31,051 nucleotides of DNA from Proteobacteria bacterium UBA1148 (GCA_002311835.1 DBZY01000064.1:12765-43815); one strand, 5' to 3'; counted from the stretch's first letter, positions 1 through 8,367 are shown. Made by a program: numbers and translations. Notes: generated by a model from the sequence alone, not told the origin.

Positions 1-1131
1 TACGTGATTCAGGTGGGCCGGCTCTTTGACGGGATTGGCAATCAGTACCGTAGACATATGGACGTTCATGTGGATGGTCAAAGAATAACAGCCGTTGTAG
101 CCAGAGGGCTGGAACCTTTACCCAACAGGGTCATTGATGCACGGGATTCTACCCTCATACCAGGGCTCATTGACCTCCACACCCATGCGACAAATCTTCC
201 AGATGAACGTTTGGGCCGAGTCTGGCTGTCATATGGTGTGACAACCGTACGCGAAGTAGCAACCAATCCGAGCCAGTGGGAAGCTAGCAGGAATCGTAAA
301 GCCGCCTGGTTGGCGAATCCCCGGGCAGGGCCACGACTGCTTCTTACAGCTCCGGCGGTAAATCAAGCTGATACGCCTATGAGAGAGCTGGGTAGCGAGT
401 TTGCCGTGTTTCAAATTTCCCGCGGCCAGCCTGAACAATTTGCCCCACGCTTCATAAACAATGTTCGGGAGTTGGGCGTACCAATTTTCGGGCAAGCACT
501 CTTCCCAGCTGCCCGGTTTGGCATCGACGGACTAGAGCACATTGGCTCCATGGCGAAGCGCCCTTACAGCCTCGAACGCTCTGAGTTACATCGAAGCTAT
601 CAAGACATCTTCAGCATCCTAGTTGAGACACGGACTGTGGTAATACCCGCGCTGGTCGCATTCGGTGGATTTCAGTCTCTTGTGAAAAATGACCCAACCT
701 GGGCTAGGGATAGTGCGTACATAAGGCTCTTTTCTCCTACTGAGCGAGCCCAATGGGAGGGCCTAGTCGATTCTCGGGAACAGCTTAGTAACCTGCAAAG
801 AATAGTCGCACAACTGGTGCAGGCGGGGGGACGTGTCGCAGCTGGAAGTGATTCACCAACTTCACCCTATGGCCTGGGCTTACATGCCGAACTCGCACTA
901 TTAAGCGAGGCTGGGATCCCCAACGATCAAGTCTTACGCCTTGTGACTTCAGGGGCGGCTCTGGCTCTCGGTATTGAACGAGACCTGGGCACTATCGAAC
1001 CCGGTAAGTTAGCGGATTTCGTGGTTCTCAGCGGCAACCCTCTGGCACGTATCCAAGATAGCCTTCGCATTGAAGCCGTGGTCAAAGACGGTCTATGGAC
1101 CGCGCGGGATGAGCTCCTGGCTAAGCCTTGA
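1..1131 (+). CDS. Amidohydrolase, imidazolonepropionase-like, 5'-truncated by window edge
   Basis: The frame is open to the left edge (GTG at 4 is only the first in-window start), so this is probably the C-terminal part of a longer protein; relatives often carry a TolB-like beta-propeller in front, but that part is not visible. Seen: the composite beta strands before the barrel, then the first metal motif in PGLIDLHTHATN (HxH), GVTTVREV, the EHIG motif, the active-site Asp in AAGSDSP, and the closing GTIEPGKLADFVVL typical of metal-dependent amidohydrolases. Odd: the place where the family usually has a metal-binding His (G-H-A-L) reads FGQALFP, and I see no clear carboxylated-Lys site before it. 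Family assignment is firm; the substrate is unknown and full activity is uncertain. The gene is followed by a perfect-arm hairpin (1140-1168, one bulge) without a T-run. Confidence 0.8.
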   Translation, partial: YVIQVGRLFDGIGNQYRRHMDVHVDGQRITAVVARGLEPLPNRVIDARDSTLIPGLIDLHTHATNLPDERLGRVWLSYGVTTVREVATNPSQWEASRNRKAAWLANPRAGPRLLLTAPAVNQADTPMRELGSEFAVFQISRGQPEQFAPRFINNVRELGVPIFGQALFPAARFGIDGLEHIGSMAKRPYSLERSELHRSYQDIFSILVETRTVVIPALVAFGGFQSLVKNDPTWARDSAYIRLFSPTERAQWEGLVDSREQLSNLQRIVAQLVQAGGRVAAGSDSPTSPYGLGLHAELALLSEAGIPNDQVLRLVTSGAALALGIERDLGTIEPGKLADFVVLSGNPLARIQDSLRIEAVVKDGLWTARDELLAKP

Positions 1132-1784
1132 ATTTTCAGAGATCTTTACCCTAACGTCAGTAAGATCTCATGCAGATAGAGGGTTTAGAAAGCTGCACGC
1201 AAATAAAAACAATGGCTTACCCATCATTTATAATGAGCTAATATAGAAATATAACGCAAGAGTGGGTACCAAACTTTGCGAAATTAGGCATAGTTCTGTT
1301 AAATTGAACGCTCAGAACAAGAACAAGAAAGAGAATAAGAAGAAAACGTTACGGCTGTGATAACAACTATAGAAGGGTCGGATCGCCTTAAAAAATCAAT
1401 AACTAGGGCGCTAAGACTAGCAGCCAGGCCGCATACTTGAAATCGTAAACTTCGATAATAATAATAATCTAACCCGGCGCTCCCACCGTCGGGTTTTTTT
1501 TAGCTAACATAAAAACCTCAACGCTGTCTGAAATATGCTTGTAACAGCGTCCGTGTTTATGCCCTTTTATTGATTTTCTTAGATAGAGATTTCCAACAGA
1601 AGGTTCCATTGAATATTAAAAAAACTTTGACTTGTTGCTCCCCCATACACCCTGACTTTCGTATAGTTAGCAATTTTTGTGACCAATCAACAGGAAATGA
1701 CTAGCGGAAAACTATCTCGAGAACTGGTTGGCTCTCACCGCGTTAAAGTCCGCTGAGAGGTATGATTAGCTGCGGAACAAAAAT
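1132..1784. other. Long non-coding gap with an orphan terminator
   Basis: No convincing gene in about 650 bases. It holds a hairpin right after the amidohydrolase (AGATCTT-T-AC at 1140-1149 with GTAAGATCT at 1160-1168, no T-run), a purine-rich stretch at about 1311-1347, a possible promoter (TTGCGA 1276-1281, 18-base spacer, TAAATT 1300-1305), the intrinsic terminator at 1471-1501, and a bulged hairpin in the leader of the next gene (CTCTCA 1732-1737 with TGAGAG 1754-1759, inner GCG/CGC). The only open frame noticed is about 24 codons from 1170, with nothing to support it. The promoter and terminator could bracket a small RNA of about 190 bases. Confidence 0.6.
1471..1501 (+). terminator. Intrinsic terminator
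   Basis: AACCCGGCG (1471-1479) pairs with CGTCGGGTT (1486-1494) as a 9-bp stem with one G-T wobble and a 6-base loop (CTCCCA), followed by eight T in total. It lies 340 bases beyond the amidohydrolase stop and 284 bases before the next start, so it either ends a long 3' untranslated region or an unannotated small RNA. Confidence 0.8.
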
Positions 1785-2333
1785 ATGGGTAATAGACTCA
1801 CAAAAATTTACACGCGTACCGGAGACGACGGACTAACCAGCTTGGCAAGTGGTAATCGTGTTGCAAAGCATGATCCTCTCATCGAGGCTTTAGGAACAGT
1901 AGACGAAACGAACTGTGCCATCGGGGTAATACTGAGCGCAGATGATATTCCAGAAGATCTCCGGTCTAGTCTACTCCGAGTCCAAAACGAGCTATTCGAC
2001 CTGGGTGCAGAACTTTCGCTTCCAAAGTATCGCGCCATCAGCGCAGACCATGTCCTCCAACTTGAAACTGATCTAGATAAATTAAACTCCAGCCTTCCAC
2101 CCCTGGAAGAATTCATACTACCCGGTGGTGGCTTTGGTGCTGCTAGTTGTCACCTCGCCCGTGCAGTCTGTCGTCGTGCCGAGCGTATTACCTGGGTTCT
2201 GGCGGAACAGACCATGATTAACCCCGACTTGCTCAAGTATCTAAACCGACTATCAGATTTACTTTTTGTAGCGGCACGAGCAATCGCCCACCAAGACGGA
2301 GCGGCGGAAGTCTTATGGAAGCATGAACGATAA
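1785..2333 (+). CDS. Cob(I)yrinic acid a,c-diamide adenosyltransferase, PduO type
   Basis: Transfers the 5'-deoxyadenosyl group of ATP to cob(I)alamin or its precursors, making coenzyme B12 in the cytoplasm. Seen: the N-terminal ATP-binding motif IYTRTGDDGLTSL (residues about 8-20), the V-D-E-x-N motif near 40, the RAVCRRAER segment and the C-terminal YLNRLSDLLFVAARAI helix, all characteristic of the PduO/ATR family; 182 residues is normal for the single-domain form. The start ATG has only a weak ribosome site (GCGGAA). A bulged hairpin sits in the leader, but there is no B12-box or other cobalamin-riboswitch signature. No cobalamin synthesis genes are nearby, suggesting salvage. Ends 18 bases from the convergent ampE stop. 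Confidence 0.93.
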   Translation: MGNRLTKIYTRTGDDGLTSLASGNRVAKHDPLIEALGTVDETNCAIGVILSADDIPEDLRSSLLRVQNELFDLGAELSLPKYRAISADHVLQLETDLDKLNSSLPPLEEFILPGGGFGAASCHLARAVCRRAERITWVLAEQTMINPDLLKYLNRLSDLLFVAARAIAHQDGAAEVLWKHER

Positions 2334-2351
2334 GCGTCTAGGCACGTTCTA

Positions 2352-3245
2352 CTAAACGGTCCAGCCATAAAGAGTCATCGCTGCAATTACAGCAATCCAT
2401 ACGAACAACGCTCTATTTATCAACTGCATAGCCCGATGCGGCGCGGCAATGGGTTCCTCTGGTCCATCTACTATGGGATCTGGCATAGCGGCCTTACCGA
2501 CACATGCGACTACCTCATCATTACCCCGATGAAACGGCAAATCAGATTTGGATTGATAACTACGCCAACAATTAAACGCATCATCAAAATTTCCGCTTAA
2601 AGCATATCCAATAATCGCAAGCCGTGCGGGAATCCAGGAGAGAACCCCATGAATAACATTAACGACCGATAGTGTCAGCCTCACGCTTTCTGGATCTCCC
2701 CTCGCGATGGAAACAACGCGTCGTCTTAATAGATCGCTGATCCGAAACAGCCATGCCCCAACCGGACCGAGCACGACGAACCAGAACACTACCCCGAAAT
2801 ACCTATTCGTTGCCTGAACGAATATAACTTCCTCTACGGCTCCTATCTCGTGCACTTTTGAGCGTTCTACCCCAAAGAACTCGGTAAGTATGCGTTCGAC
2901 CCCTGCGTCATCGGAACCAGCAAGGGTTACACAGTATTCATCCACTTCGCTGCTAAGATCCTTTGGCCCCAAGCAGAAAAATACAACTAGGACCGCAAAT
3001 AAAAGATACGGTAGATCCCAGAGAATCCCGGCACTAATGAGCATGCCATTCGCCCAAAAAACCGGAATCACCGGCACAAGAAGCAAGACGATACTACCCA
3101 GGTAGACAAGCAATACATTCGCTCCCCTCAACCTAATAAGTCCTATATCAAAATAGGAATCGAACCATTGACGCTCACGCAAATGAAGCGCCCGCGCGAC
3201 TAACCGTTGAAGTACTAGCCCAAGTATTAAGGCGATAAGTTTCAT
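2352..3245 (-). CDS. ampE: AmpE-family inner-membrane protein
   Basis: A 297-residue polytopic membrane protein. Seen: the N-terminal helix beginning MKLIALILGLVLQRLV, two hydrophobic segments at about 40-95, the family block containing NRYFGVVFWFVVLGPVGAW (about 147-165), and a C-terminal membrane helix (ALFVWIAVIAAMTLYGW). This layout and the FWF-x2-LGP block match AmpE, which is usually encoded with the anhydro-muramyl amidase AmpD and linked to beta-lactamase signalling and cell-wall recycling; its biochemical job is unsettled. AmpE is distantly related to the CobD/CbiB family, which might explain its closeness to a cobalamin gene, but the FWF block favours AmpE. No ampD is present here. 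It follows the ChpA-like gene on the same strand with a gap of about 43 bases. Confidence 0.82.
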   Translation of the reverse strand: MKLIALILGLVLQRLVARALHLRERQWFDSYFDIGLIRLRGANVLLVYLGSIVLLLVPVIPVFWANGMLISAGILWDLPYLLFAVLVVFFCLGPKDLSSEVDEYCVTLAGSDDAGVERILTEFFGVERSKVHEIGAVEEVIFVQATNRYFGVVFWFVVLGPVGAWLFRISDLLRRRVVSIARGDPESVRLTLSVVNVIHGVLSWIPARLAIIGYALSGNFDDAFNCWRSYQSKSDLPFHRGNDEVVACVGKAAMPDPIVDGPEEPIAAPHRAMQLINRALFVWIAVIAAMTLYGWTV

Positions 3246-3288
3246 AGCGTAATCGTATTAACCAGACAGCAGAGAATAGGCTCGCAAC

Positions 3289-6200
3289 CTAGGCAATCTG
3301 TTCAATGAGCATTTCTTCCAAAAGTTCCATGTCAGGTATCAGTGGCCGTTCATTAATCATCCGCGTGCGACACAACACAGGCAACTCCTCTGCCCAAGGT
3401 TTCTCCAAATCAGTAGATAAGATGTAGGGATCAACTCGTACCAGTTGCGGCAGTCCTTGTGTAATTATCCCGTAATAACCACTTGGTAGTCTGTCACTGA
3501 GCGCATGAAAAATCACTATTCTCGTTCGCCCCACCCTCTTCTTGATAGTTTCTCCGGACATGACTTCGAAAGAAACGATGGGCACGCGTCTCGTATTCCA
3601 GTCCACACAACCAAGGTACCACTCTGGCAATCCTCCGCCCTCTCTTGGATACCCCAGCTCTGTAAATGCGATGACCTCAGCAACGCACACACGAGGCACG
3701 AGTAGTCTCTCCTTCTGGAGGGGTATTAGCAGACTGTAAAGCCCATTTGGTTGCACGCTCATAGCTCTCGTCTCCGGCCTATCATCTCGTTGAGAACGGA
3801 CTAACGTGCGGACTTCGAGAATAATGACGATACGACCGTCTCCAAGACAAGCTACGCCTGTAACACCCGGGATACTGGTGATATGCGCCCCCAAATTTTT
3901 AACTACTACCTTCCGACTACCCTCCAATGAGTCCGTGATTAACGCCGTCGATCTCTCCCCAGCTCTCACCAGTACCAACGAGACCAAACTCTCGTCATCC
4001 GACAAAGCAGAGGGTGCCGCACCGATAAAAATCCCAAGATGCTGGAGGCGATAGTTAATTCCACTGTGCTTAATATTTGGTTCATCTTTGGTAAGCATCT
4101 GCAACAGCCGATCCTTCGGTACCCGCGTAATCCCCTCCACAGTTGGTAGCGGAAGTGCGAAGGTTTCTTCACCAACATTGACAATCAGCGCATCCGTAGT
4201 CTCGGGCTCACGTGGCGGTTCTATAACAGGGGTAGACATTGGAACCTGAACACCAAGGAGAGCATCACTCACTAGACTTGCAGGCCCAGGATCCCCCTCC
4301 GTAAAAGCGTCGGCTTGTCGCAAAAGTAATTGAATATCTACGTGAGGTTCGGTTCCAACCTCCAGCTGCTCCACCAGTTCTGGAAGAGCTGTCGTAGCCT
4401 TCCCCACAAACTCTCGTATGGTTTCAGTGGGTTCGAGGGTTTGATTGACAACCCGGGCCAGTAGACCCTCGATACCCCGCGCGTACTCACTGATGAGTAG
4501 CGCGCCCACTACTTGGGCGCTGTCCCTAAGAGTTTGGAATGACTTCCAAATACAGATAAGTGCTTCTGAGTGGTCGGGATTTTCTCGCCAGGCAGGCAAG
4601 TTACGCTTGATGTTGGCGAACTCTTCCTTCGCTTTTTCGATGAAGAGCTCAACGCGTTCAGGGTCGGAGTGGGCTTCATCGACTCCCATGAATGCTGGCG
4701 TACTATCCGGATCCATCTTTATGACTTTTGGTTGGAATCCCGTGCCTTCAGGCGCAGCACCCTCGGGTGCTTCCACAATCTGGGACTCCTGCTGCTGCTC
4801 AGCAGGCTCAACCTGTGCGTCTGGGATAGGGATGAGCTCCAAGGCATCCAAGTATTGTTCGGCAGACTCAAGCACGTATCGCTGGTCATCGCGTCCCACG
4901 CTCACGGTTTCCATGTAGTGCTCAACGCTAACAATGCTGTCGGTAAGAAGTTCCAGTAGTTCTGATCGCAACGGCGTCTTGCCAGGCGTTAAGTGACTAG
5001 CAATCACTTCTCCTATCCGCTCTACCACCCGACCGGCTTGAGCCTTATTCAGCACTAACAAGCCAGCCGTAATTACACGCAGTTGTAGCCTAATCTGGTC
5101 AAGAATGTGTACATCACTCGGGTCATCTACAAACTGAATAACCCCTTTTTTTATCTTGGCTAGACCTAAAATGCACTCATCTGTAGCGGATTGAACAACC
5201 TGGTCATATTGGACCTCAGAATTGTTATCGAGCTCCGAACTTTCCTGCCTTTTCGGCACCACGGCATTTATAAGTCCACGACTTAGAATGCTCTCCACAC
5301 CCAAGAGCGTTGCGGTGATTTTTTCCAGCATTATCTGATCGGGAACACTCTGACCCGTGATGATGAGACTTATCGCCTTGCCCTGCTGCTGAATATCGTC
5401 TCGGAGAACACCAAGACCTAGAACCTCCAAAGTGTTACTTATTTTCTTAAGGATTTCGAGCTGGGGCTTCAATGAATCAACGTCCTCCATTCCAATACGT
5501 GTAAAAATATCAAGAGCGTCTTTAACTCTGATGAGATCTTGCTTCATAGCTTGCGAGACTATCTGCATCAGCTTGGTGCTGGGGCCTGAAAGATCTAATC
5601 TGGCTTTGAGCAACTGCTCCTCTGCCGTAATTGCACCCGTGAGAACGTACTCTGAACGAATGGCCTGCAGTCGCTCGTTCTTCCCTCCAGATCTTTCGAG
5701 GTAATAGAGAAGATTGTTGATCAACTCGATCGGGAGAGAGTTTGCAAAAGCTGTCTCATCCTCGCTAATCAGTCTCTTCAGCTGTCGATCAGACTGCCCC
5801 AGAAGTCTTTTCAAAGTGACTGTCGCCTCAAGTTTCCGATCCGCAAGTCCCTGCAACACGCCGGTCAAGATGCGCCAAAATCGACGAACTACGTCGGTGG
5901 TGGCAGCTTCTTCAAATGCACTGCTTATACGAGTGAGTTCAAACAGATTTCCGGTAGCGTTCTCATCTCGAACCCAACCTAATAGTGCTACTTGGAACGC
6001 TGGCCTAAGCGCCTGCGCCACATCCCGGAACTTGTAACTCTCAGAGCCTTCGTGCCACACCCGACCGTTTGGCATCCCAGTTGAGTGGTGTGGGTTATTG
6101 AGAAATATTAAGGCGTCTTCCGATAACAGAGGGTTCCCGCGAATCTTGCGGAGATAGTTCAGTAAAGGAAGAAGGACTGAAACAACGTCTCGGCCCCCGC

Positions 6201-6537
6201 TAAGCAGGTGAGCTAGGTAGGTTGAAAGCTGCGACATCGCCCTCTTGAGCGTTTCGATCCCCTTATCAACCTCCGGATGGGACTCCACGGACTCCAAATG
6301 CTGACAAACTTTTTTTATCTCCTCTGCAAGCAGAGCTGCTCCGTATATCTCAGCAATTTTTAGCACATCGCAAAAATGATGTAACAGCTCTACGCAGCGC
6401 GCAAGCGTCTCATGACCTGATGGCCCACCGACATACTCTTCAAGATGAGCTCTCGCAACCTCAAGCGTTTTTGTGAATTCATAACCAACCATATCTGGGG
6501 ATTTGACTGTTGAATCATTCATTGGAGAAATATCCAC
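3289..6537 (-). CDS. Kinase-less ChpA/FimL-like scaffold with two C-terminal CheW domains
   Basis: 1082 residues. Residues about 20-400 resemble the N-terminal part of ChpA and FimL (key block HHFCDVLKIAEIYGAALLAEEI near 50-75). Residues about 615-745 form an Hpt-like bundle in which the phospho-acceptor motif F-H-T-L-K-G-S is replaced by F-Q-T-L-R-D-S, with Gln668 at the His position. After a linker of only about 35 residues comes a CheW domain (about 780-912) matching the one that in ChpA follows the kinase core (ALPLPTVEGITRV, SRKVVVKNLG). A second CheW domain (about 928-1075; LLVPRVCVAEVI, YLGCVDWNTRRVPIVSFE) resembles ChpC. I find no HxxKG motif, no dimerisation/HATPase core (N, G1, G2 boxes) and no receiver domain. 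Start is GTG at 6537; ATG at 6522 is possible. It lies 16 bases after pilI. Likely an adaptor or scaffold in type IV pilus or cAMP signalling without phosphotransfer; that role is inferred. Confidence 0.8.
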   Translation of the reverse strand: MDISPMNDSTVKSPDMVGYEFTKTLEVARAHLEEYVGGPSGHETLARCVELLHHFCDVLKIAEIYGAALLAEEIKKVCQHLESVESHPEVDKGIETLKRAMSQLSTYLAHLLSGGRDVVSVLLPLLNYLRKIRGNPLLSEDALIFLNNPHHSTGMPNGRVWHEGSESYKFRDVAQALRPAFQVALLGWVRDENATGNLFELTRISSAFEEAATTDVVRRFWRILTGVLQGLADRKLEATVTLKRLLGQSDRQLKRLISEDETAFANSLPIELINNLLYYLERSGGKNERLQAIRSEYVLTGAITAEEQLLKARLDLSGPSTKLMQIVSQAMKQDLIRVKDALDIFTRIGMEDVDSLKPQLEILKKISNTLEVLGLGVLRDDIQQQGKAISLIITGQSVPDQIMLEKITATLLGVESILSRGLINAVVPKRQESSELDNNSEVQYDQVVQSATDECILGLAKIKKGVIQFVDDPSDVHILDQIRLQLRVITAGLLVLNKAQAGRVVERIGEVIASHLTPGKTPLRSELLELLTDSIVSVEHYMETVSVGRDDQRYVLESAEQYLDALELIPIPDAQVEPAEQQQESQIVEAPEGAAPEGTGFQPKVIKMDPDSTPAFMGVDEAHSDPERVELFIEKAKEEFANIKRNLPAWRENPDHSEALICIWKSFQTLRDSAQVVGALLISEYARGIEGLLARVVNQTLEPTETIREFVGKATTALPELVEQLEVGTEPHVDIQLLLRQADAFTEGDPGPASLVSDALLGVQVPMSTPVIEPPREPETTDALIVNVGEETFALPLPTVEGITRVPKDRLLQMLTKDEPNIKHSGINYRLQHLGIFIGAAPSALSDDESLVSLVLVRAGERSTALITDSLEGSRKVVVKNLGAHITSIPGVTGVACLGDGRIVIILEVRTLVRSQRDDRPETRAMSVQPNGLYSLLIPLQKERLLVPRVCVAEVIAFTELGYPREGGGLPEWYLGCVDWNTRRVPIVSFEVMSGETIKKRVGRTRIVIFHALSDRLPSGYYGIITQGLPQLVRVDPYILSTDLEKPWAEELPVLCRTRMINERPLIPDMELLEEMLIEQIA

Positions 6538-6553
6538 ATTAGAAAAAATGGAT

Positions 6554-7117
6554 CTAAGTCTCTATTTCCTCGCCGGCGGAAAGAAATCGCTGATCTCCAA
6601 GCAGCTTTAACAGATTGAAAGATGTCCACGCTTCAAAACCATCTCTATAGACGCCATCCAGGCAATCCTCATACTGCATCACAGTGTCCGGAATTTCGTC
6701 TCTGAAATCCCCCTTGTTGAACTGCCGAAATCCTGTCACTTCGTCGACCATCAACCCGGTTGCTATCTCTCGGCTTGCGACAACCATCACTTGTGTTCGA
6801 GGACCTGGCATGGAAATACCTCCCCCAAGAAACATCTTGAGATCCACGATAGTAAGCAGCTGCCCTCGAACGTTGGCGACCCCACGGAGCCAAGGCTTGG
6901 CTCTGGGCACCCGGATAACAGGCTCCGAAAGCGGCAGTATCTCCCGAACACTCGAACGCTCAGCCACAAATCTTTCCGATCCCAAGTGGAATTCCACCCG
7001 CTGCCACTCATCACCATAGGTATTGAGACCCTCGCGCTCTGCCATCGCTGCACGCGCTCGGCGCTCGAACTCTACAAGAAGCTCAAGTGGCTGTCCGCTC
7101 AGTGCATTTAAGCTCAA
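6554..7117 (-). CDS. pilI: PilI-like CheW adaptor protein
   Basis: A single CheW-domain protein, about 187 residues. CheW proteins couple chemoreceptors to a CheA kinase; PilI does this for PilJ-ChpA in twitching motility. Seen: the typical CheW blocks VEFHLGSERFVA, an EIL-P-L segment, PWLRGVANVRGQLLTIVDL (the PilI/CheW receptor-binding core) and GLMVDEVTGFRQF. I chose the TTG at 7117 because AGAGGAG (7126-7132 on the plus strand as CTCCTCT) sits 8 bases upstream; an earlier in-frame TTG at 7141 lies ahead of that site. It is divergent from gshB, exactly as the pil-chp cluster is in Pseudomonas, but pilG and pilH are missing before it and pilJ and pilK are missing after it; the ChpA-like gene follows directly. 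Confidence 0.85.
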   Translation of the reverse strand: MSLNALSGQPLELLVEFERRARAAMAEREGLNTYGDEWQRVEFHLGSERFVAERSSVREILPLSEPVIRVPRAKPWLRGVANVRGQLLTIVDLKMFLGGGISMPGPRTQVMVVASREIATGLMVDEVTGFRQFNKGDFRDEIPDTVMQYEDCLDGVYRDGFEAWTSFNLLKLLGDQRFLSAGEEIET

Positions 7118-7152
7118 AGAAAGTACTCCTCTGTACAGCAACTTTTATCATA

Positions 7153-7180
7153 TTGACAGGCTACCTTCCAACGAGATAAC
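7153..7180 (+). promoter_or_regulatory. Candidate sigma70 promoter of gshB
   Basis: TTGACA (7153-7158), a 16-base spacer, then GATAAC (7175-7180, four of six matches), about 155 bases before the gshB start. On the other strand a TATGAT (7147-7152) points toward pilI, so the divergent promoters would nearly overlap. Confidence 0.45.
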
Positions 7181-7338
7181 TACTCTGAAACCCCATAGTT
7201 GGCAAGCTTAAAAGCGCATCACAGCTTAACTACTAGCAGTTAATCCATGCTGAACACCCCAGTTATGTTAGCTTTCTCGTGCTGGGAGAAACTATGGACT
7301 TATCTATAGTTCCAAAGGGTAGACACAAGGAGCAGGTA

Positions 7339-8298
7339 ATGGGTCAAGCTGGTCGTCTACTAGGTGTTGTTATGGACCCGATCGAAAGCATTCAGCCAAA
7401 AAAGGATTCAACGCTCGCCATGCTCCTTGCCGCCCAGCGCAGAGGCTGGAGCCTGATCTATTTCCGCCAACAAGACCTGGCTATTAGAGACGGCGCCCCT
7501 TTGGGGCAAGGTTCCACATTAACAGTGCAAGATAGCCCTGATTCGTGGTTTAAATTGGGCGAGGCCTGGGAGGGTGCCCTAGAAGAGCTTAACGTGATAC
7601 TCATGCGTAAGGATCCCCCTTTTGATATGGAATACGTCTACACAACCTACATCCTTGAGCTGGCAGAACTCCGAGGTTCTCTCGTTATCAACAAACCCTC
7701 TAGCCTGAGAGACATCAACGAAAAAGCCTATACCGCTTGGTTTCCCCACTGTACACCCCCTAGCCTAATCTCAAGATCCAGGAACGATCTCAAAGCATTT
7801 CTAGAGGAACAGAAGAAAATAGTTCTAAAACCTCTTGATGGCATGGGTGGTCGATCAGTATTTGTTGTTGCTCATATGGATCCCAACACAAACGTCATTT
7901 TAGAGACACTAACCGAGTATGGGAAACAGTTCACACTCGCCCAGCGCTATATTCCAGAAATCGCTGAGGGCGACAAACGAATCCTTTTGGTGGATGGTCA
8001 GCCCATAGATTACGCACTCGCTAGAATCCCTGCCCCCGGAGAAACCCGCGGAAATCTCGTAATGGGCGCGAAAGGCGAGGGTCGTGCACTCAGCAAACGT
8101 GACCGATGGCTGTGCGGTGAAGTGGGACCGATGCTAAAGAGTAAAGGGGTACTGTTTGCCGGCCTGGATGTTATCGGAGATTATTTGACAGAGATAAATA
8201 TAACTAGCCCCACGGGAATCCGTGAATTAGATCGACAGTACAATATTGACGTGGCCGATATGCTATTTGGAACTATCGAGAGCAAGCTTTCGGACTAA
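7339..8298 (+). CDS. gshB: Glutathione synthetase
   Basis: Joins gamma-glutamylcysteine and glycine with ATP to give glutathione in the cytoplasm. Seen: the N-terminal block LGVVMDPIESI...KDSTLAMLLAAQRRGW, the ATP-grasp segments VLKPLDGMGGRSVFV, RYIPEI..GDKRILLVDGQP, and the C-terminal metal/ATP site FAGLDVIGDYLTEINITSPTGIREL. The frame is open from 7279, but the ATG at 7339 is preferred: AAGGAG lies 6 bases before it and the resulting 319 residues match the family's usual length of about 316. It heads the gshB-tonB-algH-ruvX block and is divergent from the pilI remnant. Confidence 0.96.
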   Translation: MGQAGRLLGVVMDPIESIQPKKDSTLAMLLAAQRRGWSLIYFRQQDLAIRDGAPLGQGSTLTVQDSPDSWFKLGEAWEGALEELNVILMRKDPPFDMEYVYTTYILELAELRGSLVINKPSSLRDINEKAYTAWFPHCTPPSLISRSRNDLKAFLEEQKKIVLKPLDGMGGRSVFVVAHMDPNTNVILETLTEYGKQFTLAQRYIPEIAEGDKRILLVDGQPIDYALARIPAPGETRGNLVMGAKGEGRALSKRDRWLCGEVGPMLKSKGVLFAGLDVIGDYLTEINITSPTGIRELDRQYNIDVADMLFGTIESKLSD

Positions 8299-8327
8299 TT
8301 GACACTTTAACTCAATATAGCGCTAAT
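8299..8327 (+). promoter_or_regulatory. Candidate sigma70 promoter of the tonB-like gene
   Basis: A perfect TTGACA (8299-8304, starting at the last base of the gshB stop codon region), a 17-base spacer and GCTAAT (8322-8327), ending 40 bases before the next gene. Confidence 0.5.
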
Positions 8328-8367
8328 CGATTGTAATGTACGAGATCCGGGGCACACGTTAAGCTCC

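Noticed and set aside
1140..1168. Hairpin after the amidohydrolase gene as an intrinsic terminator
   Set aside because: The stem is good but no T-run follows, so it is recorded only as a hairpin.
1627..1667. TTGACT ... TATAGT as a promoter of the adenosyltransferase gene
   Set aside because: The spacer is 29 bases, far too long for a sigma70 promoter, and no other -35 fits the TATAGT.
1500..1784. Cobalamin riboswitch before the adenosyltransferase gene
   Set aside because: The leader has a bulged hairpin at 1732-1759 but no B12-box or the conserved GCC-rich riboswitch core.
4445..4918. Plus-strand open frame of 157 codons inside the ChpA-like gene
   Set aside because: Serine-rich antisense shadow of a well-supported gene, with no motif and no ribosome site.
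3289..6537. The ChpA-like gene as a pseudogene
   Set aside because: The frame runs intact for 1082 codons, the domain edges are clean and two CheW domains are well preserved; deletion plus fusion fits better than decay.
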